Assembly: GCF_031451695.1 (NCBI RefSeq)
Contig: NZ_JARWAM010000004.1
Location: forward strand, 248,001-312,000
Source of the DNA: Franzmannia qiaohouensis
GTDB taxonomy: Bacteria; Pseudomonadota; Gammaproteobacteria; Pseudomonadales; Halomonadaceae
Length of the DNA: 64,000 bases
Reading direction: 5' to 3'
The notes under the pieces are model-generated. The model saw only the letters and a list, made by a program, of their open reading frames with translations. It was not told the origin of the DNA and ran no database searches. Of this stretch, positions 55,728-64,000 are shown one piece after another. Position 1 is the stretch's first letter, and the number at the start of each line of letters is the position of its first letter. Position numbers and translations under genes: made by a program.

Positions 55728-58700
55728 TGCGGCGCGGCCCGATCGCCTGGATGGTCCACCACGGCGTGGCCCCTAACCTGCTGATGCTGCTGCTGATCGT
55801 CGGCGGCCTGATGGCCTCGCTGACGATCAAGAAGGAGGTATTTCCCGACTTCGATATCGAGGTGGTACAGATCTCGGTCAGCTACCCCGGGGCGACCCCG
55901 GAAGAGGTCGAGCAGAGCATCCTGCTGCCGATAGAAGCCGAGCTTGCCGACATCGAGGGCATCGACGAGGTCACCGCCACCGCCAGTGAGGGCAGCGCCA
56001 GCCTGCGCGCCACCCTGATCGACGGCGTCGAGGTGATGCGCGTCTATCAGGACATCCAGCAGGCGGTGAACGCCATCACGACCCTGCCTGCCGCCGCCGA
56101 CCCGCCGCGCATCAACCTGGCCGGGCGCTCGCGCAGCGTGCTGCGCCTGCAGGTACACGGCAACGTCAGCGACCGCGCCCTGCACGACGCCGCCGAGGAG
56201 ATACGCGCCGAGCTGATCGCCAGCCGCGGCATCGCCAAGGCCGAGCTGTCGGGCAACCGCGAGCGCGAAATCCAGGTGTGGCTCGACGACCAGGCCATGC
56301 GGCGCTTCGACATGACCCACGGCCAGCTCGCCGCACGCATCGGCGACGAGGCCCTCGACCTGGCCGGCGGGCGGCTCTCCACCCAGGAGGGCGAGTGGCT
56401 GATCCGCTACCAGGGCCGCCGCGACGACGCCCTGGCGTTCGCCGAGCTGCCGGTGGGTAGCACCGCCAACGGCGGCATCATTCGCCTCGGCGATGTCGCC
56501 GAGGTCCGCGACGGCTTCGCCGAGAGCGACCGCGAGGTGCAGTACAACGGCCAGCCGGGCCTGACCATCGACGTCTACCAGATCGGCGACCAGACCCCGC
56601 TGGGCATCTCCGAGGCGGTTCACGCCGAGCTCGACCGGCTGATCGCCAACCTCCCCGAAGGCGTCACCCTGAGCGTCGCCCGCGACAGTTCCGAGATCTA
56701 CCGCGATCGCCTCGACCTGCTGCTCAAGAACGCCTGGCTGGGCCTGGCGCTGGTGATGGTGATGATGGCGCTGTTCCTCGAGGCGCGGCTGGCCTTCTGG
56801 GTCACCCTGGGCATCCCCACCGCCTTCCTCGGCGCCATGCTGTTTCTGCCGTGGATCGGCGTGTCGATCAACATGATGTCGATGTTCGCCTTCATCATTG
56901 CACTGGGTATCGTGGTCGACGACGCGATCATGGTCGGCGAGAACATCTACAGCTACCGCGAACAGGGCCACTCGCTGCGCGAGGCGGCGGTGCGCGGCGC
57001 CCGCGAACTGGCCACGCCGATCACCTTCGCCATCCTCTCCAATATCGTCGCCTTCCTGCCGCTGCTGTTCCTGCCCGGTTTCCTGGGCATGATCTTCGCC
57101 ATGGTGCCGCTGGTGGTGATCACAGTGTTCGTGATGTCGCTGGTGGAGGCGCTGTTCATCCTGCCCGCCCACCTCGCCCACGGCACCAGCCGACGCCCCA
57201 CGCCGCGCTGGCAGCGCCCGCTGGAGCGCGTCAGACGCAGCATGCAAGGCGGCCTGACACGCTTCACCGAACAGCGCTTCGCGCCGCTGCTGCAGCGTGC
57301 CCTCGACCAGCGTGCGCTGACCATCAGCCTGGCGGTGGCGGTACTGGCGGTGGCGCTGGCCTACGCCATGAGCGGGCGGCTGGGTTTCTCGCTGATGCCG
57401 CGGGTCGAGTCGGATCAGGTCCAGGCCAGCGTGACCCTGCCGGTGGGCAGCCCGATGGCCGACGACCGGCGTGTCCGCGACCAGCTGCTGGAGGCCGCCG
57501 AGCGCCTCGCCGAGCGCGACGACGGGCCGCACTTCACCGGCACCCGTACACGCCTCGACGGCGATAGCCTCGAGGTCCTGCTGCAGCTCGATCCGGCCAG
57601 CCTCGACGCCTGGCCGCCGTCGCGGGTGGCCCGCGAGTGGCGCGAGCTGAGCGGCGAGCTGACCAACGTCCAGGCCGTGCGCTTCGAGTCCGACGTCGGC
57701 GGCCCGGGCCGTGGGGCGGGGCTGACGCTGCGCCTCTCCCACCCCGACAGCAACGTGCTCGAGGCGGCTTCCCTGCGGCTCGCCGATGAACTCACCCAAT
57801 TCGGCGGCCTCACCGATATCGACAGTGGCCTCGGCGACGGCCTGCCGCAGCTCGAGGTGCGGCTCTCCGCCGAGGGGCGCGCCCTGGGCCTCAGCGGCAG
57901 CGACCTGGCCGCCCAGCTGCGCGGGCCGCTGCAGGGCGTTACCGCCGTCGAGCAGCACGCCGGGCGCACCTCGGTGAGCGTCGAGGTGCGCCTGCCGCCG
58001 CAGGCCCGCGACAGCTTGAGCGAGCTCTATCAGCTGCCGATTCGCACCGCAGAGGGCGTCGAGGTACCGCTGGCCCGGGTCGCCGATATCGACATCGGCC
58101 GCGCCTCCACCACCCTGCGCCGCACCGACGGCCGCCGCGACATCACCGTCACCGCCGACCTCGACGGCGACGCCCAGGTCAACCAGGTACTGGCGACCCT
58201 GCAGGAGCAGGTATTCCCCGGGGTCGAGGCCGCCTATCCGGGCCTCGAGATCGGCCTCGGCGGCCGCCAGCAGGACACCGCCGACAACCTGGCCACGCTG
58301 AGGACCGCCATGTGGCTGACCCTGGCGGCGATCTACTGCCTGCTGGCGATCCCCTTCCGCAGCTACCTGCAGCCGCTGCTGGTGATGGCGGCGATCCCGT
58401 TCGGGGTGATCGGCGCAGTGGGCGGCCACCTGATCATGGGCTTCGGACTCTCCATCGTCAGCCTGCTGGGGATGCTGGCGCTGTCCGGGGTGGTGATCAA
58501 CGATGCGCTGGTGCTGATCGACTACGCCAACCGCCGTCGCCGCGAGGGCATGGCCGCCCGCGAGGCGATCGTCGCCGCCGCCACGCGCCGCCTGCGGCCG
58601 ATCATGATGACTACCATGACCACCTTCCTGGGGCTGGCGCCGATGATCTTCGAGACCTCGCGCCAGGCACGCTTCATGATCCCCATGGCCATTTCGCTGG

Positions 58701-58825
58701 GCTTCGGCATGCTGTTCGCTACCCTGATCCTGCTGATCCTGGTGCCGGTGCTCTATCTGAGCCTCGAGCGACTGCGCGAACGTCTGACACCGCACGCCGC
58801 GCCACGCCCACAGGAGGCCCGCTGA
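55724..58825 (+). CDS. RND family efflux transporter, inner-membrane pump
   Basis: A 1033-residue RND protein with 12 helices and two large periplasmic loops (about residues 35-330 and 555-860). Start VHHGVAPNLLMLLLIVGGL, GIVVDDAIMVGENIYSY near residue 385-405 with the proton-relay Asp pair, and GVVINDALVLIDYANRRR near 920 are family marks. Closest class is AcrB-like hydrophobic-compound exporters. It is coupled to the adaptor upstream and to the histidine kinase downstream (TGATG). Confidence 0.94.
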   Translation: MMRRGPIAWMVHHGVAPNLLMLLLIVGGLMASLTIKKEVFPDFDIEVVQISVSYPGATPEEVEQSILLPIEAELADIEGIDEVTATASEGSASLRATLIDGVEVMRVYQDIQQAVNAITTLPAAADPPRINLAGRSRSVLRLQVHGNVSDRALHDAAEEIRAELIASRGIAKAELSGNREREIQVWLDDQAMRRFDMTHGQLAARIGDEALDLAGGRLSTQEGEWLIRYQGRRDDALAFAELPVGSTANGGIIRLGDVAEVRDGFAESDREVQYNGQPGLTIDVYQIGDQTPLGISEAVHAELDRLIANLPEGVTLSVARDSSEIYRDRLDLLLKNAWLGLALVMVMMALFLEARLAFWVTLGIPTAFLGAMLFLPWIGVSINMMSMFAFIIALGIVVDDAIMVGENIYSYREQGHSLREAAVRGARELATPITFAILSNIVAFLPLLFLPGFLGMIFAMVPLVVITVFVMSLVEALFILPAHLAHGTSRRPTPRWQRPLERVRRSMQGGLTRFTEQRFAPLLQRALDQRALTISLAVAVLAVALAYAMSGRLGFSLMPRVESDQVQASVTLPVGSPMADDRRVRDQLLEAAERLAERDDGPHFTGTRTRLDGDSLEVLLQLDPASLDAWPPSRVAREWRELSGELTNVQAVRFESDVGGPGRGAGLTLRLSHPDSNVLEAASLRLADELTQFGGLTDIDSGLGDGLPQLEVRLSAEGRALGLSGSDLAAQLRGPLQGVTAVEQHAGRTSVSVEVRLPPQARDSLSELYQLPIRTAEGVEVPLARVADIDIGRASTTLRRTDGRRDITVTADLDGDAQVNQVLATLQEQVFPGVEAAYPGLEIGLGGRQQDTADNLATLRTAMWLTLAAIYCLLAIPFRSYLQPLLVMAAIPFGVIGAVGGHLIMGFGLSIVSLLGMLALSGVVINDALVLIDYANRRRREGMAAREAIVAAATRRLRPIMMTTMTTFLGLAPMIFETSRQARFMIPMAISLGFGMLFATLILLILVPVLYLSLERLRERLTPHAAPRPQEAR

Positions 58826-60270
58826 TGCCCGCCTATTCGTTCCCTCGCCGCCCGGTGGTATCGCGCCTCGGCGTCAAGCTGTTCGTGATCATCCTGGCGG
58901 TCAACGTGCTGATTGCCGGGCTGGTGTTCCTGGCCGTGTCGCGTAGCATCGACCGCGGCTTCATCGACTACCTGGAGACCACCCAGACCACCCGTGCCGA
59001 GACCCTGGCCGAAGGCCTCGCCGAGGAGTGGCAGCGGCGCGGCGACTGGCAGTGGCTGCGCGACGACATGAGCGCCTGGCAGCGCCTGGTACGCCGCCAG
59101 CTGTGGCCCGGCGACGGCCCGCCCCCCCAGGGCATCGACCGGCGCCTGGGCGATCCCGGCGACTTCGTGCTGCATGACGCCAACGGCCTGCCGGTCATCG
59201 GGCTGCGTCCCGACGACGACGACGCCGCCGGCGGCTCCGAACTGCACTGGCTGCCGATCATCAGTCAGGGCGAGCAGGTCGGGGCTCTCGGCTATCGCCC
59301 TCCCCAGCAGCTGATGGCGCGCATGGACCGCATCTTCCTGTCACGACAGCAGCGCAACCTGGGCATCATAGTCGCCTCGCTGGCACTCGCTTCGCTGCTG
59401 CTGGCCGGCGGGCTGTCGTGGTGGCTGGGCGGGCGCACCGGGCATATGGCGCTGGCCACCCGGCGCCTCACCGAGGGCGACTACGACATCCGCCTGCCGG
59501 AGCACGGCGGCGATGAGCTGTCGCGACTCTCCCACGACTTCAACGTGCTGGCGGCAACGCTCGAGGCCAACCGCGAGGCGCGCCAGCGCTGGGTATCCGA
59601 CATCGCCCACGAGCTTCGCACGCCGCTGGCGGTGCTGCGCGGCGAGATCGAAGCCATGCAGGACGGTATCCGCCCGATGAACGAGGATAACCTCGGCTCG
59701 CTGGCCCAGGAGGTCGGCCAGCTCGAACGCCTGGTCGCCGACCTGCGGCTGCTGGCCCAGAGCGACGCCGGCGTGCTCGACGTCTCGCTGGCGCCCCTCG
59801 ATCTGGCCGAAACCCTGGCCGCGCGCCTCGAGGAGCGCCGCGGCTGGCTGGCCGACCAGGGCCTCGAGCTAGAGGTGCATATCACCGACCAGGCGCCGAT
59901 CCGCGGCGACCTGCAGCGCTTGCGCCAGCTGTGGCACAACCTGCTCGACAACACCTGCGCCTATACCCAGGCCCCCGGCCGCCTCAGCGTCAGCCTGACC
60001 TGCGATACGCAGGTCGTGCGCATCGTCTGGGAAGATACCGCCCCGGGCGTACCCGAGCAGGAGCTCGACCGTCTCACCGAGCGTCTCTACCGGGTCGAGG
60101 GCTCGCGCAACCGCGCCAGCGGCGGCAGTGGACTGGGACTGTCGATTGCCACCGCCCTGGTCACCGCCCACGGTGGCAGCATGCGGGCCTCGAATTCCCC
60201 CCTCGGCGGGTTATGCTGGACCCTCGAATTTCCACTGCTCAGGGAGAACGTGCATGAGCGCCACGCCTAA
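58825..60270 (+). CDS. sensor histidine kinase (BaeS-like)
   Basis: A 481-residue inner-membrane kinase. Helices at about 17-38 and 180-200 bracket a periplasmic domain of about 140 residues; HAMP (about 200-252), the H-box SDIAHELRTPLAVLRGEIEAM with H262, N-box WHNLLDNTCAYTQ and G-box GGSGLGLSIATALV follow. Order and sequence resemble BaeS, which senses envelope stress. It overlaps the response regulator by 17 bp. Confidence 0.93.
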   Translation: MPAYSFPRRPVVSRLGVKLFVIILAVNVLIAGLVFLAVSRSIDRGFIDYLETTQTTRAETLAEGLAEEWQRRGDWQWLRDDMSAWQRLVRRQLWPGDGPPPQGIDRRLGDPGDFVLHDANGLPVIGLRPDDDDAAGGSELHWLPIISQGEQVGALGYRPPQQLMARMDRIFLSRQQRNLGIIVASLALASLLLAGGLSWWLGGRTGHMALATRRLTEGDYDIRLPEHGGDELSRLSHDFNVLAATLEANREARQRWVSDIAHELRTPLAVLRGEIEAMQDGIRPMNEDNLGSLAQEVGQLERLVADLRLLAQSDAGVLDVSLAPLDLAETLAARLEERRGWLADQGLELEVHITDQAPIRGDLQRLRQLWHNLLDNTCAYTQAPGRLSVSLTCDTQVVRIVWEDTAPGVPEQELDRLTERLYRVEGSRNRASGGSGLGLSIATALVTAHGGSMRASNSPLGGLCWTLEFPLLRENVHERHA

Positions 60271-60952
60271 CGAAACCGTGCTGATCGTCGAGGACGAGCC
60301 CAAGATCGCCAGCTTGGTGGCCGACTACCTCCGCGGCAGCGGCTTCGCCTCGCACCACCTCGACCACGGCGACAGCGTGGTGCCGTGGCTCGAGCAGCAG
60401 CAGCCCGACCTGGTGCTGCTCGACCTGATGCTGCCGGGTACCGACGGCCTGACCCTGTGCCGCCAGCTGCGCGAGCGCTGGCCGCGGCTGCCGGTGATCA
60501 TGCTCACCGCGCGGGTCGAGGAGGTCGACCGCCTGCTGGGCCTGGAACTCGGCGCCGACGACTATATCTGCAAGCCGTTCAGCCCCCGTGAGGTGGTGGC
60601 ACGGATCAAGGCGGTGCTGCGCCGCAGCCGCGCTGCCGAGGCACCGGCGAGCGCCGACAGCGCCGCGCTGGTTCTCGACGACGACGGCTGGCGGGCGCTG
60701 GCCGACGGCCACGACCTGGGGCTCACCGCCGTCGAGTTCCAGCTGCTCAAGGTGCTGATGAACGCGCCGGGACGGATCTTCTCCCGCGACCAGCTGATGG
60801 ACCACATGTACCGCGACCATCGCATCGTCTCCGAGCGCACCGTCGACAGCCACATCAAGAAGCTGCGCAAGAAGATCAGCGACGTGTGGCCGGAGCGCGA
60901 GATCATCCGTTCGGTCTACGGCGTCGGCTACAAGTACCAGCCGGAGGAGTGA
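60254..60952 (+). CDS. OmpR-family response regulator (BaeR-like)
   Basis: A 232-residue regulator with a receiver domain (about 8-120; phosphoacceptor D57 in LVLLDLMLPGTDG, Lys in DDYICKPFSPRE) and a winged-helix DNA-binding domain (about 135-228; SERTVDSHIKKLRKKI, SVYGVGYKY). The start has GGGAGA 8 bp upstream. With the kinase and the RND pump this parallels BaeSR with mdtABC in E. coli. Confidence 0.94.
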   Translation: MSATPNETVLIVEDEPKIASLVADYLRGSGFASHHLDHGDSVVPWLEQQQPDLVLLDLMLPGTDGLTLCRQLRERWPRLPVIMLTARVEEVDRLLGLELGADDYICKPFSPREVVARIKAVLRRSRAAEAPASADSAALVLDDDGWRALADGHDLGLTAVEFQLLKVLMNAPGRIFSRDQLMDHMYRDHRIVSERTVDSHIKKLRKKISDVWPEREIIRSVYGVGYKYQPEE

Positions 60953-60970
60953 GACGCTGTTGCGCGATGG

Positions 60971-60998
60971 TTGCACCCTTGCTGCAACCTGATTGCAC
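60971..60998 (+). promoter_or_regulatory. TTGCAC direct repeats upstream of the spy-like gene
   Basis: TTGCAC (60971), CTGCAA (60982) and TTGCAC (60993) recur with exact 11-bp steps, 50-77 bp before the spy-like start. The same motif and spacing occur at 54371-54397, supporting control of both by the adjacent response regulator. Confidence 0.5.
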
Positions 60999-61047
60999 CA
61001 CCGCAGCCGAGAGTGTCAGCGTCACCCTAAGGAACCAGGAGTCCAGC

Positions 61048-61488
61048 ATGATTCGAATGACCGTACGCAAGACCCTGATGCCGGCGCTGCTGGCGCTGGC
61101 CATCGCGCCGCTGTCGCTGGCCGTCAGCGCCGCCGACCACGGCGACGCTAGCGCCAAGGGCGAGCGCTATCAGCAGACGCATGCTGAGCATCGCCAGGCG
61201 ATGCAGGAACGCCTTACCACGCTGGTCGACGGCTGGGAGCTCAGCGACGCCGAGCGCGAGGCGCTGACCGAGGTGCGTGAAAGCATGTACCGCGATATGC
61301 GCGAACTGCACGACCAGGACTTCGACTCTCGCGATGAGCGCCGCGAGGCCTACCGCGCCCTGCGCGACGAGCATCGTGCGGCGCTGGCAGAGATCCTCGA
61401 CGAGCAGCAGCTCGAGGAGCTCAAGGCCGCCATGCAGTCCAAGCACCGCCACGGCAAGCGCGGCGACAAGCCCGAGCGCGACGCCTGA
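61048..61488 (+). CDS. Spy/CpxP-like periplasmic protein
   Basis: A 146-residue exported protein. The start has AGGAG 7 bp upstream; the signal peptide ends near AVSAADHG. The mature part is charged and helical with two related blocks (LTTLVDGWELSDAEREALTEVRESMYRDMREL and EILDEQQLEELKAAMQ), as in Spy, CpxP and ZraP chaperones. Spy is a known BaeSR target in E. coli, so placement next to a BaeSR-like pair fits an envelope-stress role. The C-terminus is rich in His/Lys. Confidence 0.8.
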   Translation: MIRMTVRKTLMPALLALAIAPLSLAVSAADHGDASAKGERYQQTHAEHRQAMQERLTTLVDGWELSDAEREALTEVRESMYRDMRELHDQDFDSRDERREAYRALRDEHRAALAEILDEQQLEELKAAMQSKHRHGKRGDKPERDA

Positions 61489-61492
61489 CGGA

Positions 61493-61525
61493 CGCGGCGC
61501 CGCTGACCCAGTCAGCGGCGCCGCG
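61493..61525 (+). terminator. hairpin after the spy-like gene
   Basis: A perfect 15-bp stem CGCGGCGCCGCTGAC / GTCAGCGGCGCCGCG with a 3-nt loop starts 4 bp after the stop. The following TTGCGC is poor in T, so termination is likely but not classical. A second hairpin GCCCGACA-TCCT-TGTCGGGC at 61551-61570 lies 11 bp past the dctM stop and may serve the opposite strand. Confidence 0.6.
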
Positions 61526-61581
61526 TTGCGCTATTACCTCCCCCCCCTGCGCCCGACATCCTTGTCGGGCGCTGTCGTCTA

Positions 61582-62901
61582 TCAGCCGTACAGCACCCCC
61601 GGCAGCCAGAACACGATGCCCGGCACCATGTAGAGGATGAACATCGCCACGAACACCATCAGCAGGAACGGCGCGATACCGATGAAGATATCGTTGAGCT
61701 CGATCCCCTTGGGCGAGATGCCCTTGAGATAGAAGGCCGACATCGCCATCGGCGGGGTCAGGAACGAGGTCTGGATATTGAGCGCCACCAGCACCCCGAA
61801 GAACAGCGGATCGATGCCGAACATGTGCAGCAGCGGCAGGAAGATCGGCACGAAGATGATGATGATCTCGGTCCACTCCAGGGGCCAGCCCAGAATGAAG
61901 ATCATCAGTTGGGCGAGCAGCAGGAACTGCAGCGGTGTCAGCGACATGCCGCTGATCCAGTGCTCGATCAGCGAGTGGCCGTCGAGCAGCGAGAACACCG
62001 ACGAGAAGATCCACGAGCCGACGAACAGCCAGCACACCATGGCGCTGGTACGCGCGGTGAGGAACACCGCCTCGCGCAGCCGGGCGAAGGTCAACTGACG
62101 GTAGGCCGCGGCCAGCAGGATCGCCCCCAGTGCGCCGATACCGGCCGCCTCGTGGGGAGTGGCGAGGCCAAACAGGATCGCCCCCAGCACCGACATGATC
62201 AGCACGAACAGCGGCACGAAGGAGGTCAAAAGCCCCCAGTAGACCTTGCCCAGCGGCACATTCAACTGCTCGGCCGGCAGCTTCGGCGCCACCTTGGGGT
62301 TGATCATCGCGCGCCCCATCACGTAGAGGATGTAGAGCCCCGCCAGTAGCAGCCCGGGTATCAGCGCCGCGGCATAGAGGCGCACGACCGAGACCCCGGC
62401 CATGGCGCCATACAGGATCAACATGATGCTCGGTGGGATCAGGATCCCGAGGCAGCCCCCGGCGCAGATCACTCCGCTCGACATGCGCTTGTCGTAGCCG
62501 GCGTTGAGCATCGCTGGCAGCGCCAGCAACCCCATCAGGGTCACCACCGCACCGACGATGCCGGTGGCAGTGGCAAACAGCGCACAGGTGATCAGGCTGG
62601 CCACCGCCAACGAGGCCGGCATGCCGCGTGCCGCCAGTTGCAGGCTCGAGAACAGCCGGTCGAGAATATTGGCGCGCTCGACCATGTAGCCCATGAACAG
62701 GAACAGCGGCACGGCGATCAGCACGTCATTGGACATCACCCCGTAGGCGCGCTGCACCAGTAGCGAGAAGATGATGTCGCCGATGGCGAAATAACCGAAG
62801 GCGATGCCCATGGCGATCAGCGTGAAGGCGATGGGGAAGCCGAGCATGATCAGGATGACCAACATGCCCAGCATCATGATACCAATTTCCGGTTCGCTCA
62901 T
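61582..62901 (-). CDS. dctM: TRAP transporter large permease (DctM)
   Basis: A 439-residue permease with about 12-13 hydrophobic helices. GFPIAFTLIAMGIAFGYFAIG, the conserved GGCLGILIPPSIMLILYG and the C-terminal IQTSFLTPPMAMSAFYLKG are DctM marks. TRAP systems import organic acids and osmolytes with a sodium gradient. This sequence resembles the TAXI-unrelated DctPQM group used for mannitol-like or aromatic acids, but the ligand is not evident. It overlaps dctQ by 4 bp. Confidence 0.94.
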   Translation of the reverse strand: MSEPEIGIMMLGMLVILIMLGFPIAFTLIAMGIAFGYFAIGDIIFSLLVQRAYGVMSNDVLIAVPLFLFMGYMVERANILDRLFSSLQLAARGMPASLAVASLITCALFATATGIVGAVVTLMGLLALPAMLNAGYDKRMSSGVICAGGCLGILIPPSIMLILYGAMAGVSVVRLYAAALIPGLLLAGLYILYVMGRAMINPKVAPKLPAEQLNVPLGKVYWGLLTSFVPLFVLIMSVLGAILFGLATPHEAAGIGALGAILLAAAYRQLTFARLREAVFLTARTSAMVCWLFVGSWIFSSVFSLLDGHSLIEHWISGMSLTPLQFLLLAQLMIFILGWPLEWTEIIIIFVPIFLPLLHMFGIDPLFFGVLVALNIQTSFLTPPMAMSAFYLKGISPKGIELNDIFIGIAPFLLMVFVAMFILYMVPGIVFWLPGVLYG

Positions 62902-63494
62902 TGCCGATCCTCCGGAGGTGTCTGCTGAGCAGCAAGAATCTCATCCTGCTTGTTGATCGGAATGGCGATCTCTTCCACGTCGCCCAGGCGGCGCGGCCAT
63001 TTACCGTGCTTGAGACACAGGATGCAGCGGCTGACCTCAGCCACGCCCTGCAGTGCCAGCAGCGCCGCACAGGCGGGGATCACGAACTTGTAGGGGTAGA
63101 TCGGTGGCCCACCGGGGGTATAGGAGCTGTGCTCGTTCTGCCGATAGGAGAGCGCGAAGAAGTCCCAGCCGTAGAACAGCAGTGCCAGGATGCCGGGATA
63201 GAAGAAGATCACGTACAGGCCCAGGTCGAGCCCCGCCTGTACCCGTGTCGGAAAGTAGCGCGACACCACGTCGGCGCGCACATGGGCGTTATGCGCCAAG
63301 GCATAGGCGCCGGCCATCATGAACAGGGTGCCGTAGAGCATGTAGCTGGTGTCGTAGGCCCAGGTCGTGGGTGCGCCCATCACATAGCGCATGAAGACCT
63401 CGTAGCTGACCACGAAGGTCAGGATCAGGATGGCCCAGGCAAATACCTTGCCCATCCAGGTACTGATATGGTCGATGAAGAAGATGAAACGCAT
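62898..63494 (-). CDS. dctQ: TRAP transporter small permease (DctQ)
   Basis: A 198-residue subunit with four helices. FVVSYEVFMRYVMGAPTTWAYDTSYMLYGTLFMMAGAYALAHNAHVRADV is the typical DctQ core. The C-terminal tail (about 155-198) is charged. It is coupled to dctM and lies 100 bp after the binding-protein gene, a spacer with two hairpins. Confidence 0.93.
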   Translation of the reverse strand: MRFIFFIDHISTWMGKVFAWAILILTFVVSYEVFMRYVMGAPTTWAYDTSYMLYGTLFMMAGAYALAHNAHVRADVVSRYFPTRVQAGLDLGLYVIFFYPGILALLFYGWDFFALSYRQNEHSSYTPGGPPIYPYKFVIPACAALLALQGVAEVSRCILCLKHGKWPRRLGDVEEIAIPINKQDEILAAQQTPPEDRQ

Positions 63495-63514
63495 GACAAC
63501 CTCTCACCATGGAC

Positions 63515-63577
63515 GGCACTGCCGCATCGTGGGCAGTGCCATCAATCGACGTTCCCCGCTGCCTCCTGGCAGCGGGG
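63515..63577 (-). promoter_or_regulatory. two tandem hairpins between dctP and dctQ
   Basis: GGCACTGCC / GGCAGTGCC arms (63515-63523 and 63532-63540) and CCCCGCTGCC-TCCT-GGCAGCGGGG (63554-63577) form perfect 9- and 10-bp stems in the 100-bp spacer. Intercistronic hairpins after a binding-protein gene commonly stabilise its mRNA or reduce read-through, giving more binding protein than permease. Confidence 0.6.
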
Positions 63578-63594
63578 GAATAAGCCTCGCGGGC

Positions 63595-64000
63595 CTAGAG
63601 GATGATCGAGGTGTCGGTGGGTTCCTTGCCGTAGAAGTGCCGGTAGGCGGGCCCCTTGGGCGTGGTGTGCTCGAGGTGGAAGCCGACGACGCGGTCGCAG
63701 TATTCGCGCTGATGCTCGACCACTCGGCGGAAGAAGTCGTCGTTGCCCGACTCGCGCTCGATCACCGTGTCCCAGGCGGCGAGCTGAGCCTCGAGCACCG
63801 AGTCGGGAGTGATATAGGTCTGTACTCCCTGCTCCTCGCGCATGGCGTTTAGGTCGCGCGGGTAGCGCTCCATGGCCTTCCAGTACATCTCCGACGAGGC
63901 GGCCTTGGCGGCATACTGCAGGATCGCCCGGAACTCCTCGGGCAGCTCGTCGTGCCGCTGCTTGTTGAGGATGATCTCGAAGGATTCGCAGTCCTGATGG
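63595..64000 (-). CDS. dctP: TRAP transporter substrate-binding protein (3' part only)
   Basis: Only the C-terminal 134 codons are in the window; the frame stays open to the window edge, beyond the internal ATG at 63888. The visible part (NKQRHDELPEEFRAILQYAA ... MYWKAMERYPRDLNAMREEQGVQTYI) matches the C-terminal helices of DctP-type binding proteins. The gene is upstream of dctQ and dctM on the same strand, giving order P-Q-M. Signal peptide and ligand residues cannot be seen. Confidence 0.85.
   Translation of the reverse strand, partial: HQDCESFEIILNKQRHDELPEEFRAILQYAAKAASSEMYWKAMERYPRDLNAMREEQGVQTYITPDSVLEAQLAAWDTVIERESGNDDFFRRVVEHQREYCDRVVGFHLEHTTPKGPAYRHFYGKEPTDTSIIL

Noticed and set aside
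55091..58795. 1234-codon open frame opposite the RND pump and adaptor
   Set aside because: Spans two real genes antisense, is rich in Gln/His/Gly/Asp and has no recognisable domain.

Overview
The window looks like a chromosomal segment of a moderately halophilic gammaproteobacterium of the Halomonadaceae, most likely Halomonas or a close relative. DNA is GC-rich and proteins are acidic. It carries the ectoine-degradation (doe) genes typical of Halomonas, an Entner-Doudoroff zwf-pgl-eda operon facing hexR, and a 539-residue alpha-glucosidase that resembles, from memory, the characterised Halomonas enzyme HaG. No prophage, CRISPR array, rRNA or complete insertion sequence was seen. The assignment rests on gene content, not on a database search.

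Layout. 0-5 kb: sdhCDAB (minus) diverging from gltA (plus), with a good sigma70 promoter on each side. 5-5.5 kb: a gene-free stretch with DnaA-box-like sequences and an AT-rich palindrome. 5.5-7.2 kb: tRNA-Glu(UUC) and tRNA-Ala(GGC) downstream of gltX. 7.3-9 kb: an SDR oxidoreductase and an orphan LysR regulator. 9.3-13.3 kb: zwf-pgl-eda and hexR. 13.4-20.6 kb: a LolA-like protein, a membrane protein, a RidA protein, a tandem universal stress protein, a SulP anion transporter and a slipin/NfeD pair. 20.9-27.5 kb: a translationally coupled series of DUF3047, phosphotransferase, YnjBCD-type ABC transporter and two glycosyltransferase-like genes. 27.5-28.9 kb: a DUF302 gene, a 139-bp MITE-like element and a HAD hydrolase. 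29-41.8 kb: the doe region. 42-47 kb: ghrA, pncA-pncB, DUF3108 and lysO. 47-54.3 kb: an alpha-glucoside ABC transporter/alpha-glucosidase operon ending in a LacI regulator. 54.4-61.5 kb: RND efflux, two-component system and a Spy-like periplasmic protein. 61.6-64 kb: a TRAP transporter whose binding-protein gene runs off the window.

The most interesting region is 32.4-38.7 kb. Between doeX and doeC lies a tight four-gene cassette: carbon-nitrogen hydrolase, ATP-grasp ligase, C45 (penicillin-acylase-like) Ntn hydrolase and a 927-residue Orn/Lys/Arg-type decarboxylase. None belongs to the classical ectoine pathway, yet the cassette is framed by doeABX and doeCD on the same strand. It may be an undescribed ligation/decarboxylation/deacylation route attached to diaminobutyrate or polyamine metabolism; that function is inference.

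Three further signals are visible directly. Three dispersed copies of a roughly 100-120 bp structured intergenic repeat have stems conserved by compensating changes (18.2, 40.5 and 50.2 kb). The MITE-like element has near-perfect terminal inverted repeats and a CTCAG target duplication abutting the HAD stop codon. Matching TTGCAC direct repeats at about 11-bp spacing lie upstream of both the RND/two-component operon and the spy-like gene, suggesting one regulon.
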